Assembly (NCBI GenBank): GCA_027057985.1
Contig: JALUTJ010000386.1
Location: 1-23,300 of the forward strand
Direction: 5' to 3'
From: Chromatiales bacterium
GTDB lineage: Bacteria > Pseudomonadota > Gammaproteobacteria > UBA6429 > Thiohalophilaceae
Length of the DNA: 23,300 bases
Part shown: positions 1 to 7,474 of the stretch, in pieces
How positions within the stretch are numbered: the first letter of the stretch is position 1
Layout of the letters: every line of letters begins with the position of its first letter
The notes under the pieces: generated by a model
What the model saw: the letters and a program-made list of their open reading frames with translations, nothing else
What the model was told of the DNA's origin: nothing
The model's database searches: none
Position numbers and translations under genes: made by a program

Positions 1-1008
1 GGCGCAGAAATCAGAATGGATGAAATGGCCAGTCTCTATGCGATTCTTGCCAATAAGGGAAAATACCAGCCATTACGCTGGTTAAAAATGGATACGCTTT
101 CAGATGCCAAACCACTTCTGAGTGAAGCCGCTGCCTTTATGGTACTGAATATGCTGGAAAAAAATCCGCCACCGGCGCGGGCATATAAAACAGAATGGTT
201 GAAAACATCATTGCCGGTATCATGGAAAACCGGTACCTCACATTCATACCGTGATGCCTGGTCAGTAGCTGTATTTTCACATTATATTCTCGTGGTCTGG
301 GTCGGTAACTTCGATGGCCATGGAAATCCAGCTTTTGTCGGTCGCAAGGCGGCGGCACCTTTACTGTTTCTGATTATCGATGCCATGATGGCAGAGGATA
401 AAAGTTTGCTCAAAGACACAAGAATCCCGCCTGAAAAAGTACAGGCGGTTGCGGTCTGTACTGTCTCGGGACAGCTGCCAACACGTTATTGTCCGCATAC
501 CTATCGTAGCTGGTTTATTCCCGGTGTCTCACCGATAAAAAAATGCCAGATTCATCGCCCGGTGTTCGTGGAGAAAAAAACCGGTTTACGTAGTTGTCCC
601 GCGCGGCAGCAGGCAACACAGTTAAAAGTGTACGAGTTCTGGAGCTCTGATTTATTGAAACTGTTTCGCAAGGCAGGTATTCCCCGGGTTACACCGCCAC
701 CTTATCATCCTGCCTGCAGAATTGCGCAGGCGAGTCATTATGGTAAGGCACCGCAAATTACCTCGCCTCGTACCATGTTGAATTACCAGTTACGTCACAA
801 TAAAAAGCAGGAAAAAATTCCCTTTAGCGCCACCACTGATGCCGATGTTAAATATATTTACTGGTTTCTGAATGAAGAATACATCGGTCGGGCAAAGCAG
901 GGCGAAACGTTCTTCTGGCACCCGGCCCCGGGGGAATATGTCGTTCGTGTTATCGATGACCTGGGCCGGGGCAGCAGCCGTAAAATGCGGGTGGAGTTAG
1001 TGAATTAG
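1..1008 (+). CDS. pbpC: Penicillin-binding protein 1C, C-terminal part (5' end outside window)
   Basis: This is the 3' portion of a bifunctional peptidoglycan synthase of the PBP1C type; the reading frame is open from base 1, so the glycosyltransferase domain and the active-site serine lie upstream. The visible part holds the end of the transpeptidase domain, with the KTGTS box near residues 76-80 of the fragment followed by SYRDAW, and the VVWVGNFDG strand typical of class A PBPs. After a Cys-containing linker (CTVSGQLPTRYCP), roughly the last 75 residues match the C-terminal beta domain (BiPBP_C) that is characteristic of PBP1C and absent from PBP1A/1B. Family knowledge places it in the inner membrane with its domains in the periplasm. 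It is followed after 56 bp by hisC on the same strand; the two have no known functional link. Confidence 0.9.
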   Translation, partial: GAEIRMDEMASLYAILANKGKYQPLRWLKMDTLSDAKPLLSEAAAFMVLNMLEKNPPPARAYKTEWLKTSLPVSWKTGTSHSYRDAWSVAVFSHYILVVWVGNFDGHGNPAFVGRKAAAPLLFLIIDAMMAEDKSLLKDTRIPPEKVQAVAVCTVSGQLPTRYCPHTYRSWFIPGVSPIKKCQIHRPVFVEKKTGLRSCPARQQATQLKVYEFWSSDLLKLFRKAGIPRVTPPPYHPACRIAQASHYGKAPQITSPRTMLNYQLRHNKKQEKIPFSATTDADVKYIYWFLNEEYIGRAKQGETFFWHPAPGEYVVRVIDDLGRGSSRKMRVELVN

Positions 1009-1019
1009 CCCGATTCAGG

Positions 1020-1025
1020 TATAAT
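1020..1025 (+). promoter_or_regulatory. Candidate -10 element for hisC
   Basis: A perfect TATAAT lies in the 56-bp gap between pbpC and hisC, about 40 bp before the hisC ATG. The region 16-17 bp upstream, around 997-1002, lies inside the end of pbpC and is a poor match to TTGACA. Transcription of hisC from here would give a leader of about 33 nt. This is inference from a motif only. Confidence 0.4.
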
Positions 1026-1064
1026 CAGTCCTTTAGCGACTTTTTATCTTTCAGGCAAATCATT

Positions 1065-2135
1065 ATGAGTGATGTAAAAAAATGGATCCGTCCGGAAATT
1101 CAGGCTCTTTCTGCCTACCATGTTCCTGATCCCGGTGACAGTATTAAACTCGATGCGATGGAGAATCCCTATCGCTGGCCTGAAGAATTGATCGATGACT
1201 GGTTGCAGCTTATTCGTGAAGTTGAAATTAATCGCTATCCGGATCCGGGTGCGGTTCAACTCAAGCAACACCTGCGACGAGCGATGCAGGTGCCGGAGCA
1301 GGCCGATGTATTGCTGGGCAATGGTTCGGATGAACTGATCCAGATGATTATGATGGCGATGGCCGGTAGCGATCGCGTGGTGATGTCGGTTGAGCCCGGC
1401 TTTGTTATGTACCGCATGATTGCTACCTTTATGAATATGCCATACCATGCAGTGCCATTAAAGGCGGATTTCTCTATCGATGAGGAACAGTTGCTTGCCG
1501 ATATCCGCGATAAACAACCTGCACTAATTTTTATCGCCTATCCCAATAACCCGACCGGTAACCTGTTCGACGAACAGGTGATACGCAATATTATCGAAGT
1601 AGCACCGGGTGTCGTGGTGGTAGATGAAGCCTACCATGCCTTTGCCGATAAAAGTTTTATGCCAATGTTGCAGCAATACGATAATCTGCTGGTAATGCGC
1701 ACCGTATCAAAAATGGGGCTGGCGGGTTTACGTCTTGGCCTGCTGGCAGGTAGTCGCGACTGGCTGCAGGAATTCGACAAGGTTCGTCTGCCCTATAATA
1801 TCAATATTCTCACCCAGGCCAGTGCCGAATTTGCACTGAAAAATATTCATGTGCTGGAACAGCAGACCCGGCAGATATGTGCCGATCGGGAAAAACTGTT
1901 TAATGAGTTATCCGCGATTGAAACGATTACCGCTTACCCCAGCCAGGCAAACTTTATTTTAATCCGTGTGCCCGAAGGGGAGGCCGACCGGCTGTTTGAT
2001 GAACTAAAGCAGCAGGGCATCCTGGTGAAAAACCTGAACCCGGCCGGGGGGCTGTTACAGGACTGCCTACGGATTACCGTCGGTAGCGAAGAAGAAAACC
2101 AGGCCTTTATACAGGCATTTAGAAAAATATTATAA
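1065..2135 (+). CDS. hisC: Histidinol-phosphate aminotransferase
   Basis: A 356-residue fold-type I PLP aminotransferase that converts imidazole-acetol phosphate plus glutamate to histidinol phosphate in histidine synthesis. Visible landmarks are the N-terminal LDAMENPY stretch (substrate side), LLGNGSDELI (phosphate-binding region, residues 83-92), NNPTG at 161-165, VVVDEAYHAF with the PLP-ring Asp at 187, the Schiff-base lysine K216 in VSKMGLAG, and R223 just after it. Length is normal for HisC. The ATG at 1065 has only a weak upstream Shine-Dalgarno (AGG at 1053-1055). In related genomes hisC usually follows hisG and hisD; here pbpC lies upstream instead, so the other his genes must be elsewhere. 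A second hisC paralogue elsewhere cannot be excluded. Confidence 0.93.
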   Translation: MSDVKKWIRPEIQALSAYHVPDPGDSIKLDAMENPYRWPEELIDDWLQLIREVEINRYPDPGAVQLKQHLRRAMQVPEQADVLLGNGSDELIQMIMMAMAGSDRVVMSVEPGFVMYRMIATFMNMPYHAVPLKADFSIDEEQLLADIRDKQPALIFIAYPNNPTGNLFDEQVIRNIIEVAPGVVVVDEAYHAFADKSFMPMLQQYDNLLVMRTVSKMGLAGLRLGLLAGSRDWLQEFDKVRLPYNINILTQASAEFALKNIHVLEQQTRQICADREKLFNELSAIETITAYPSQANFILIRVPEGEADRLFDELKQQGILVKNLNPAGGLLQDCLRITVGSEEENQAFIQAFRKIL

Positions 2136-2226
2136 TCAATTGCAGGGTTTATTTTTTATTTCTTTACAACTGTTAAAGTTAAGTAGCTCAAATTACCCGT
2201 TACACTTCAGGCTAAAAGAAGCTTAT

Positions 2227-2391
2227 AGGAGGTAGAAAGCTGTTGTCGATCAAGACCGTGGGCCGCAGGGGCAAGGATTGTTCCAGACAATCCTATTGCA
2301 TTTCCGCCATCCCTGGCGGTCAAGGTGGCCCCCGAGCCTACAGGGATGTATTTACGGCGTGTCTTGATCGGCAATAGCTGGATTGCCTCCT
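2227..2391. repeat. 165-bp imperfect-palindrome (MITE/REP-like) element
   Basis: The gap 2136-2470 between hisC and the end of degS has no credible gene but holds a strongly structured element. Its ends are AGGAGG (2227-2232) and its complement CCTCCT (2386-2391). Inside them, 18 bp at 2239-2256 (GCTGTTGTCGATCAAGAC) pair with 2361-2378 with two mismatches. Within the arms are at least three nested stems: AGGATTGT/ACAATCCT (2274-2281 with 2287-2294), CCGCCA/TGGCGG (2304-2309 with 2314-2319), and TCCCTG/CAGGGA (2310-2315 with 2341-2346), the last two being mutually exclusive in part. No transposase and no clear target duplication are seen. The layout resembles non-autonomous palindromic intergenic repeats common in gammaproteobacteria; copy number cannot be judged from one window. 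The flanks 2136-2226 and 2392-2470 are AT-rich with nothing recognisable. Confidence 0.7.
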
Positions 2392-2470
2392 GGCACATAA
2401 TCACTGAAGTATTTGTAACCATTAACTGTATTGGTATTTGGAACTCTTAATTTTAAATACTTTTTCAGAT

Positions 2471-3625
2471 TTATTCTTTTTCGATACGTGGCCGCTGCTG
2501 TACCACGGCAGTGGTTTCAATAACCCCGTTTTCACTTATCGCTTTTATCTCCACCTTGTTACCCGGTAGCACCTGGCTGACACGGTTGAGCAGGTCATGT
2601 GTATTTTTGACCTTGTTATCATTGATATGAGTAATGACATAGCCCGGTTTCAGGCCGGCCTTATCGGCCGGGCCGCCTTCGGCAACACCACTGATAATGA
2701 CACCATAGTTACCATCGAGTCCAAAGGAGGCGGCAAGTTGCGGTGTCAGATCCTGTATGGCAACACCGAGCCAGCCACGTTTGACATAGCCATATTCAAT
2801 AATCTGGGTCATAACATTACGTGCCAGGCTCAGTGGAATGGCAAAACCAATCCCCTGTGAACCGCCGCTACTGGAATAGATCGCAGTATTGATGCCGACC
2901 AGCTCACCGTAGGCATTGATAAGGGCACCACCGGAATTTCCCGGATTGATGGCAGCATCGGTCTGGATAAAGTTTTCAAAAGTATTAATACCCAGCATAT
3001 TACGACCGGTGGCACTGACAATACCCGAGGTGACGGTCTGCCCCACGCCAAACGGGTTACCAATGGCCAGCACCACGTCGCCAACCTGTACCCCGCTCTT
3101 ACTCAGGGTGATGGCAGGCAGGTCTTTGAGTTCGATATGTAGTACCGCGATATCACTTTCCGGGTCGGTGCCGACGACCGTGGCATTGGCTTCACGGCCA
3201 TCCTTGAGAAACACCCGGATCGCATCGGCCGACTTGATTACATGGTGATTGGTCAGGATATAACCCTGCGGGCTGATAATAACACCGGAACCCAGTGATG
3301 ATTCCATGCGCTTGCGCGGTTCACCCACACTGTCACCAAAGAAATGGCGAAACAGAGGATCATTGTAAAGTGCAGGCGGACGTTCGGTGATGACCTTGGT
3401 ACTCTGGATATTGACCACCGCAGGGGCAGCCTGTTTCACCGCGGGTACATAGGAGTGAACCGGTTTTGCCTCGCTACGCGACGACTCGATCAATTTAACC
3501 ACTTCGGTGGTTGCTGAGTCGGAATCGGGGCCCTGAGTTGACTGGAAATACAGATAGAGGAAGGCGGCGGCAAGGCCGATAGTGGCAAACTGGATAATAA
3601 ATGTAATAACCTTGGTAATACGCAT
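2471..3625 (-). CDS. degS: Membrane-anchored HtrA-family serine protease (DegS/AlgW type)
   Basis: A 384-residue trypsin-like protease. Residues about 5-27 form one hydrophobic N-terminal segment with no cleavage site, so it is probably an inner-membrane anchor with the protease in the periplasm. The catalytic triad is visible: H128 in LTNHHV, D158 in PESDIAVLHI, and S231 in GNSGGAL. A single PDZ domain follows from about residue 285 to the end. One PDZ plus a membrane anchor fits DegS/AlgW rather than DegP, which is secreted and has two PDZ domains. In the family this protease senses misfolded outer-membrane proteins through the PDZ domain and makes the first cut in RseA/MucA-type anti-sigma factors, releasing sigma-E. 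It is convergent with hisC and divergent from the Nif3-like gene, an arrangement that matches algW synteny as I recall it. Start ATG at 3623-3625. Confidence 0.9.
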   Translation of the reverse strand: MRITKVITFIIQFATIGLAAAFLYLYFQSTQGPDSDSATTEVVKLIESSRSEAKPVHSYVPAVKQAAPAVVNIQSTKVITERPPALYNDPLFRHFFGDSVGEPRKRMESSLGSGVIISPQGYILTNHHVIKSADAIRVFLKDGREANATVVGTDPESDIAVLHIELKDLPAITLSKSGVQVGDVVLAIGNPFGVGQTVTSGIVSATGRNMLGINTFENFIQTDAAINPGNSGGALINAYGELVGINTAIYSSSGGSQGIGFAIPLSLARNVMTQIIEYGYVKRGWLGVAIQDLTPQLAASFGLDGNYGVIISGVAEGGPADKAGLKPGYVITHINDNKVKNTHDLLNRVSQVLPGNKVEIKAISENGVIETTAVVQQRPRIEKE

Positions 3626-3690
3626 CTGAATTTCCGTTACACTAAAATAATATAAAGGTTTAATCTTAACCTGACACAGGGGTTAAAAGC
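3626..3690. promoter_or_regulatory. AT-rich divergent promoter region degS / Nif3-like gene
   Basis: These 65 bp separate two divergent starts and must carry whatever drives both genes. The core 3641-3662 is very AT-rich and contains TATAAA (3651-3656) on the plus strand and TATTAT-like hexamers on the minus strand. I could not pair either with a convincing -35 box. AGGGG at 3678-3682 is a plausible ribosome binding site for the plus-strand gene. Confidence 0.3.
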
Positions 3691-4446
3691 ATGGTTCTGT
3701 TAAAAGATTTACTCAATTACACCAATAATATGCTGGAGATCGAGCGCTTTGCCGATTATTGTCCAAATGGATTGCAAATTGAAGGTAAACCCGAGGTCAA
3801 AAAGCTGATCAGCGGGGTAACGGCCTGCCAGGCACTGGTGGATGCTGCAGTGGCAGAAAATGCCGATGTCTTACTGGTGCACCATGGTTACTTCTGGAAG
3901 GGGGAGGATCCGCGCCTGGTGGGCATCAAGTACCAGCGTATTCGCCGACTGATCGAGGCGGGTATCAGCCTGGTGGCCTACCACCTGCCGCTGGATGCCC
4001 ATCCGCTGTATGGCAATAATGCCGGCCTGGCAGAAGTCCTGGCGCTGGATATTGCCGGCACATTCCCGGACGGAGGCGATGGCGTTGGCATGCATGGCAC
4101 CCTGCAAACCCCGTTATCAGCACATGAGTTTGCCGAGCGGATTTCCAGCGCACTGTCACGCCAGGTTCTGCATATCGGTGAAAAGGATCAGCAAATTCAT
4201 ACACTTGCCTGGTGTAGCGGGGCAGCACAGGGTTATATCAGCGAGGCAGCCGAACTGGGGGTAGATGCCTATTTAAGTGGTGAGATTTCAGAACAGACCG
4301 TGCATATCGCGCGGGAAACCGGGCTACAGTATTTTGCAGCCGGTCATCATGCCACCGAGCGATTTGGGGTCAAAGCGCTGGGAGAACATCTTGCCGCACA
4401 GTTTGAGCTCGAACACCAGTTTATCGATGTGCCAAACCCGGTATAA
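3691..4446 (+). CDS. Nif3/YbgI-family dinuclear metal-centre protein
   Basis: A 251-residue protein of the Nif3-like family (YbgI in E. coli, sometimes labelled GTP cyclohydrolase I type 2 homologue). Expected metal ligands are visible: H64-H65 in LLVHHGYFW, D102 in YHLPLDAH, and the C-terminal pair H219/E223 in AAGHHATERFG. YCPNGLQIEG near residue 23 is also a family signature. Family members form toroidal hexamers with a di-metal site; their physiological reaction is still uncertain, so no function is assigned. The length is typical of the short bacterial form without the inserted domain. It lies between degS and petABC, a placement shared with other gammaproteobacteria. Confidence 0.88.
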   Translation: MVLLKDLLNYTNNMLEIERFADYCPNGLQIEGKPEVKKLISGVTACQALVDAAVAENADVLLVHHGYFWKGEDPRLVGIKYQRIRRLIEAGISLVAYHLPLDAHPLYGNNAGLAEVLALDIAGTFPDGGDGVGMHGTLQTPLSAHEFAERISSALSRQVLHIGEKDQQIHTLAWCSGAAQGYISEAAELGVDAYLSGEISEQTVHIARETGLQYFAAGHHATERFGVKALGEHLAAQFELEHQFIDVPNPV

Positions 4447-4450
4447 CCTA

Positions 4451-4480
4451 TTGAAACAGTAGGACTTATTTGCGTATATA
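4451..4480 (+). promoter_or_regulatory. Candidate promoter for petABC
   Basis: TTGAAA (4451-4456) and TATATA (4475-4480) are separated by 18 bp, a plausible sigma-70 pair in the 217-bp gap before petA. A second -35-like TTGACC at 4505-4510 has no good -10 partner. Use of the first pair would give a leader of about 175 nt. Confidence 0.35.
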
Positions 4481-4553
4481 AGCGTTTTCTTTATTAGAGT
4501 TTCCTTGACCAAATCGTCATAATCGGCCAAACTACGCACGCCAAAAAATTTGG

Positions 4554-4588
4554 GTGCTCCGAGGGCAAGTTGTCGATTTTCGGAGTGC
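4554..4588 (+). other. Stem-loop in the petA leader
   Basis: GTGCTCCGA (4554-4562) can pair with TCGGAGTGC (4580-4588), a 9-bp stem with two G-U pairs and a 17-nt loop. No T-run follows, so it is not an obvious terminator. It could be a leader structure affecting petABC expression or mRNA stability; this is inference only. Confidence 0.3.
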
Positions 4589-4663
4589 TTCTGCGTTAAT
4601 AGCGCTCAACAATTGGGACCAGCAGAAACTGGGTTGGTTCAAAACGATTTTGGGAGATTTCAA

Positions 4664-5260
4664 ATGACTGATGGCGTTGATAATAGCAAACGCCGGTTCC
4701 TTACCATTGCTGCTACCTCGGCGGTTGCGGCAGTAGGAGCTGTAGGTGCCGCGGTACCTTTTGTTGCATCGATGAATCCAAGTGCTCGCGCCCGTGCGGC
4801 AGGTGCACCGGTTGAAGCAGATTTCAGCAAGCTGCAACCTGGACAGATGATGCGTGTTGAATGGCGTGGTAAGCCGGTATGGGTGCTTTACCGAACGGAA
4901 CAAAACCTCAAAGATCTACCAACACTGAACGATATGTTGCGTGATCCGGCTTCGAACATCGAAACACAGCAGCCGTCTTATACAAAAAATCCAACACGTT
5001 CAATTAAGCCAGAAATTCTGGTGGTTGTTGGTATCTGTACTCACCTGGGTTGTTCTCCAACCTATCGCCCGGAAATTGCCCCGGCGGATCTGGGTGAAAA
5101 ATGGCGTGGTGGTTACTTCTGTCCTTGTCACGGTTCACGTTTTGACCTCGCCGGTCGTGTATTCAAGAACGTGCCTGCACCAAAGAACCTGGTAATTCCA
5201 CCTCATATGTATCTGTCTGATACTCGCGTACTTATTGGTGTTGACGAGGGAGCAGCCTAA
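4664..5260 (+). CDS. petA: Ubiquinol-cytochrome c reductase, Rieske iron-sulfur subunit
   Basis: The [2Fe-2S] subunit of cytochrome bc1, which takes electrons from ubiquinol at the Qo site and passes them to cytochrome c1. From the ATG at 4664 the protein has 198 residues. It begins with a twin-arginine-like sequence (SKRRFLTI) and a hydrophobic Ala/Val-rich segment (about 14-36) that serves as an uncleaved Tat-exported membrane anchor. The cluster ligands are C125 and H127 (CTHLGC) and C153 and H156 (CPCHGS), with the disulfide pair C130-C155. The start at 4664 is preferred over the in-frame ATG at 4550 because GGGAG lies 8 bp upstream and the Tat region then sits at the N terminus. Its TAA shares an A with the petB ATG (TAATG), indicating translational coupling. 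Confidence 0.95.
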   Translation: MTDGVDNSKRRFLTIAATSAVAAVGAVGAAVPFVASMNPSARARAAGAPVEADFSKLQPGQMMRVEWRGKPVWVLYRTEQNLKDLPTLNDMLRDPASNIETQQPSYTKNPTRSIKPEILVVVGICTHLGCSPTYRPEIAPADLGEKWRGGYFCPCHGSRFDLAGRVFKNVPAPKNLVIPPHMYLSDTRVLIGVDEGAA

Positions 5261-6648
5261 TGGAAATGTTAAAATCTTTACTGGGTTGGGTTGATGCCCG
5301 TTTCCCTGCAACGAAAATGTGGGAAGAACATCTTTCCAAGTACTATGCACCGAAGAACTTCAATTTCTGGTACTTCTTTGGTTCATTAGCCTTACTGGTG
5401 CTGGTTATCCAGATTGTGACCGGTATCTTCCTGACCATGAACTACAAGCCGGATGCCGGCCTTGCCTTTGCTTCTGTTGAATACATCATGCGTGATGTTA
5501 ACTGGGGCTGGGTTATCCGCTATATGCATTCTACCGGTGCATCGGCATTCTTTATCGTGGTTTACCTGCATATGTTCCGTGGCCTGATGTATGGTTCATT
5601 CAAGCAACCACGTGAACTGATCTGGATTTTCGGTATGCTGATCTACCTCGCGCTGATGGCAGAAGCCTTTATGGGTTACCTGCTGCCATGGGGGCAGATG
5701 TCATACTGGGGTGCACAGGTAATCGTTAACCTGTTTGGTGCAATTCCATTTATTGGCGAAGACCTGTCAGTCTGGATTCGTGGTGACTATGTTATCTCCG
5801 ATGCCACACTGAACCGTTTCTTTGCTTTCCACGTTATCGCTGTGCCGCTGGTACTGTTAGGTCTGGTTGTTGCCCACGTTATTGCACTGCATGAAGTTGG
5901 TTCTAACAACCCTGATGGCGTTGAAATCAAGAAGAACAAGGATGCCAATGGTATTCCTCTGGACGGTATCCCGTTCCACCCTTACTACACGGTTAAAGAT
6001 ATCGTCGGTGTTGTTGTTTTCCTTATGGTTTATGCCGCGGTGATGTTCTTTGGTCCGGAAATGGGTGGCTACTTCCTTGAGCATGCCAACTTTATTCCGG
6101 CTGATCCTCTGAAGACACCTGAACATATTGCACCGGTTTGGTACTTCACACCGTTCTACACCATGTTACGTGCGGTGCCTGATCCATTCCTCGGTGTTAT
6201 CGCCATGGGTGGTGGTGTTGTTATCCTGTTCTTCCTGCCATGGATTGATCGTAACCCGATTAAATCAATTCGTTATCGTAGCCTGCTGCACAAGATTAAC
6301 CTGATGTTCTTCGCAGCGGTATTTATCTTCCTTGGCTACCTTGGTGTTAAGCCACCTGAGCCGGTACTGGCTGAGCTAGGCCTGCGCTTCTCAGAAGTTT
6401 ACTTCGTATTCTTCTACGTGCTGTGGTTCCACAGTAAACCACGTGAAGCTGGCTTCAGTTACATGTCGTTAATTGGCTGGATCGCTCTGTTCTCACTGAA
6501 CGACCTTGTTCGTGTAACGAATGATACTCAACAACTCGTAATGATTGGTGCACTGATTCCGGCAATCTATCTTGCTGTAATGTTGCTTGCTCCGTTATAT
6601 ACCAATCTTAATAAAGAGAAAGCAGTACCAGAGAGGGTGACAGGATAA
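5260..6648 (+). CDS. petB: Ubiquinol-cytochrome c reductase, cytochrome b subunit
   Basis: The 462-residue membrane core of the bc1 complex, carrying both quinone sites and hemes bL and bH. Heme ligands in helix B are H90 and H104; in helix D they are H191 and H206, spaced 15 residues apart rather than the 14 of mitochondrial cytochrome b. The Qo motif reads PVWY (292-295) instead of PEWY. The long C-terminal domain with several further hydrophobic segments shows this is the full-length bc1 type and not a split b6/subunit IV pair. It overlaps petA by one base at the start and petC by one base at the end, so the three subunits are translated from one message. Confidence 0.96.
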   Translation: MEMLKSLLGWVDARFPATKMWEEHLSKYYAPKNFNFWYFFGSLALLVLVIQIVTGIFLTMNYKPDAGLAFASVEYIMRDVNWGWVIRYMHSTGASAFFIVVYLHMFRGLMYGSFKQPRELIWIFGMLIYLALMAEAFMGYLLPWGQMSYWGAQVIVNLFGAIPFIGEDLSVWIRGDYVISDATLNRFFAFHVIAVPLVLLGLVVAHVIALHEVGSNNPDGVEIKKNKDANGIPLDGIPFHPYYTVKDIVGVVVFLMVYAAVMFFGPEMGGYFLEHANFIPADPLKTPEHIAPVWYFTPFYTMLRAVPDPFLGVIAMGGGVVILFFLPWIDRNPIKSIRYRSLLHKINLMFFAAVFIFLGYLGVKPPEPVLAELGLRFSEVYFVFFYVLWFHSKPREAGFSYMSLIGWIALFSLNDLVRVTNDTQQLVMIGALIPAIYLAVMLLAPLYTNLNKEKAVPERVTG

Positions 6649-7370
6649 TGAAAAAAATATTACTCGCAATCATGATGGTGTTACCAGCCCTGGCTCTGGC
6701 TTCGGGTGGTGCTCACCTGGATAAGGCAGATTATGATCTGCATAACAAGGAATCACTGCAACGCGGTGCCCGTATCTTTGTAAACTACTGCCTCAGCTGT
6801 CACTCAGCGGCATACCAGCGTTATAACCGCATGGGTGAAGACCTCGGTCTGACAGTGGCACAGGTAAAAAGCAACCTGATGTTTGCTGCCGAAAAAGTCG
6901 GTGAGCCGATGACAGTGGCACTGAAAGCTGACGATGCCAAGAACATGTTTGGTACCAAGGTACCTGACCTGTCAGTAGTTGCGCGTGCCCGTGGTGCAGA
7001 CTGGTTATATACCTATCTGCGCACTTTCTATATTGATGAGTCACGTCCTTTTGGTGTTAATAACACCACTTTCAAGGATGTCGGTATGCCTCACGTTCTG
7101 TGGGAACTCGAAGGCATGAAGAAGCTCGTTAATGCAGAAGAAGTACATGAGCATGGTGCGGCACCAGAATTTGAAATGGTGACAAAAGGCAAGATGACAC
7201 CAGTTGAATATGACAGTGCAATGCGTGACCTGACTGGTTTCCTGGTTTACATGGGTGAACCTGCCAAGCTGATTCGTTATGAACTTGGTGTTTATGTACT
7301 GTTATTCCTGGGTTTGCTCTTTGTTGTTAGCTATGCAATGAAGAAAGAGTTCTGGAAAGACGTTCACTAA
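6648..7370 (+). CDS. petC: Ubiquinol-cytochrome c reductase, cytochrome c1 subunit
   Basis: A 240-residue c-type cytochrome of the bc1 complex. It has a cleavable signal peptide (about residues 1-19, ending ALALAS), a single heme site C48-L-S-C51-H52, and a likely axial methionine in the DVGMPHVLWEL segment. A single C-terminal transmembrane helix (about 215-234) is followed by a basic tail that anchors the heme domain on the periplasmic face. The ATG overlaps the petB stop (TAATG). A hairpin terminator follows 10 bp after the stop codon. Confidence 0.95.
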   Translation: MKKILLAIMMVLPALALASGGAHLDKADYDLHNKESLQRGARIFVNYCLSCHSAAYQRYNRMGEDLGLTVAQVKSNLMFAAEKVGEPMTVALKADDAKNMFGTKVPDLSVVARARGADWLYTYLRTFYIDESRPFGVNNTTFKDVGMPHVLWELEGMKKLVNAEEVHEHGAAPEFEMVTKGKMTPVEYDSAMRDLTGFLVYMGEPAKLIRYELGVYVLLFLGLLFVVSYAMKKEFWKDVH

Positions 7371-7380
7371 AATAAAAATA

Positions 7381-7403
7381 ACAGCCCGGTAACGGGCTGT
7401 TTG
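7381..7403 (+). terminator. Rho-independent terminator after petABC
   Basis: ACAGCCCG (7381-7388), loop GTAA, then CGGGCTGT (7393-7400) form a perfect 8-bp GC-rich stem with a tetraloop. Only two further T residues follow (TTGATA), so the U-tract is short. Position directly after petC supports the call. Confidence 0.7.
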
Positions 7404-7418
7404 ATATGCAATAAAGTT

Positions 7419-7436
7419 GGGGGGACTAGTCCCCCC
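7419..7436. promoter_or_regulatory. 18-bp perfect palindrome upstream of sspA
   Basis: Six G, ACTAGT, then six C form a perfect palindrome in the 104-bp petC-sspA gap. A -35-like TTGATA at 7401-7406 lies 17-18 bp upstream, so the central ACTAGT would fall at the -10 position and the C-run at the discriminator. It could be an operator over an sspA promoter, or simply a second hairpin. A hairpin would need the centre as loop and lacks a T-run. Confidence 0.4.
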
Positions 7437-7474
7437 GTCTGCATTTTGAAAAGAAATAATCCTGAGGTAACAGC

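Noticed and set aside
2207..2422. 71-residue minus-strand reading frame across the hisC-degS gap
   Set aside because: It runs through the palindromic element, has no ribosome site or recognisable protein features, and is explained by the repeat.
4550..4663. Upstream in-frame ATG extension of petA
   Set aside because: It would put 38 extra residues before the twin-arginine region and has no ribosome site; GGGAG before 4664 and the family N terminus favour the shorter form.
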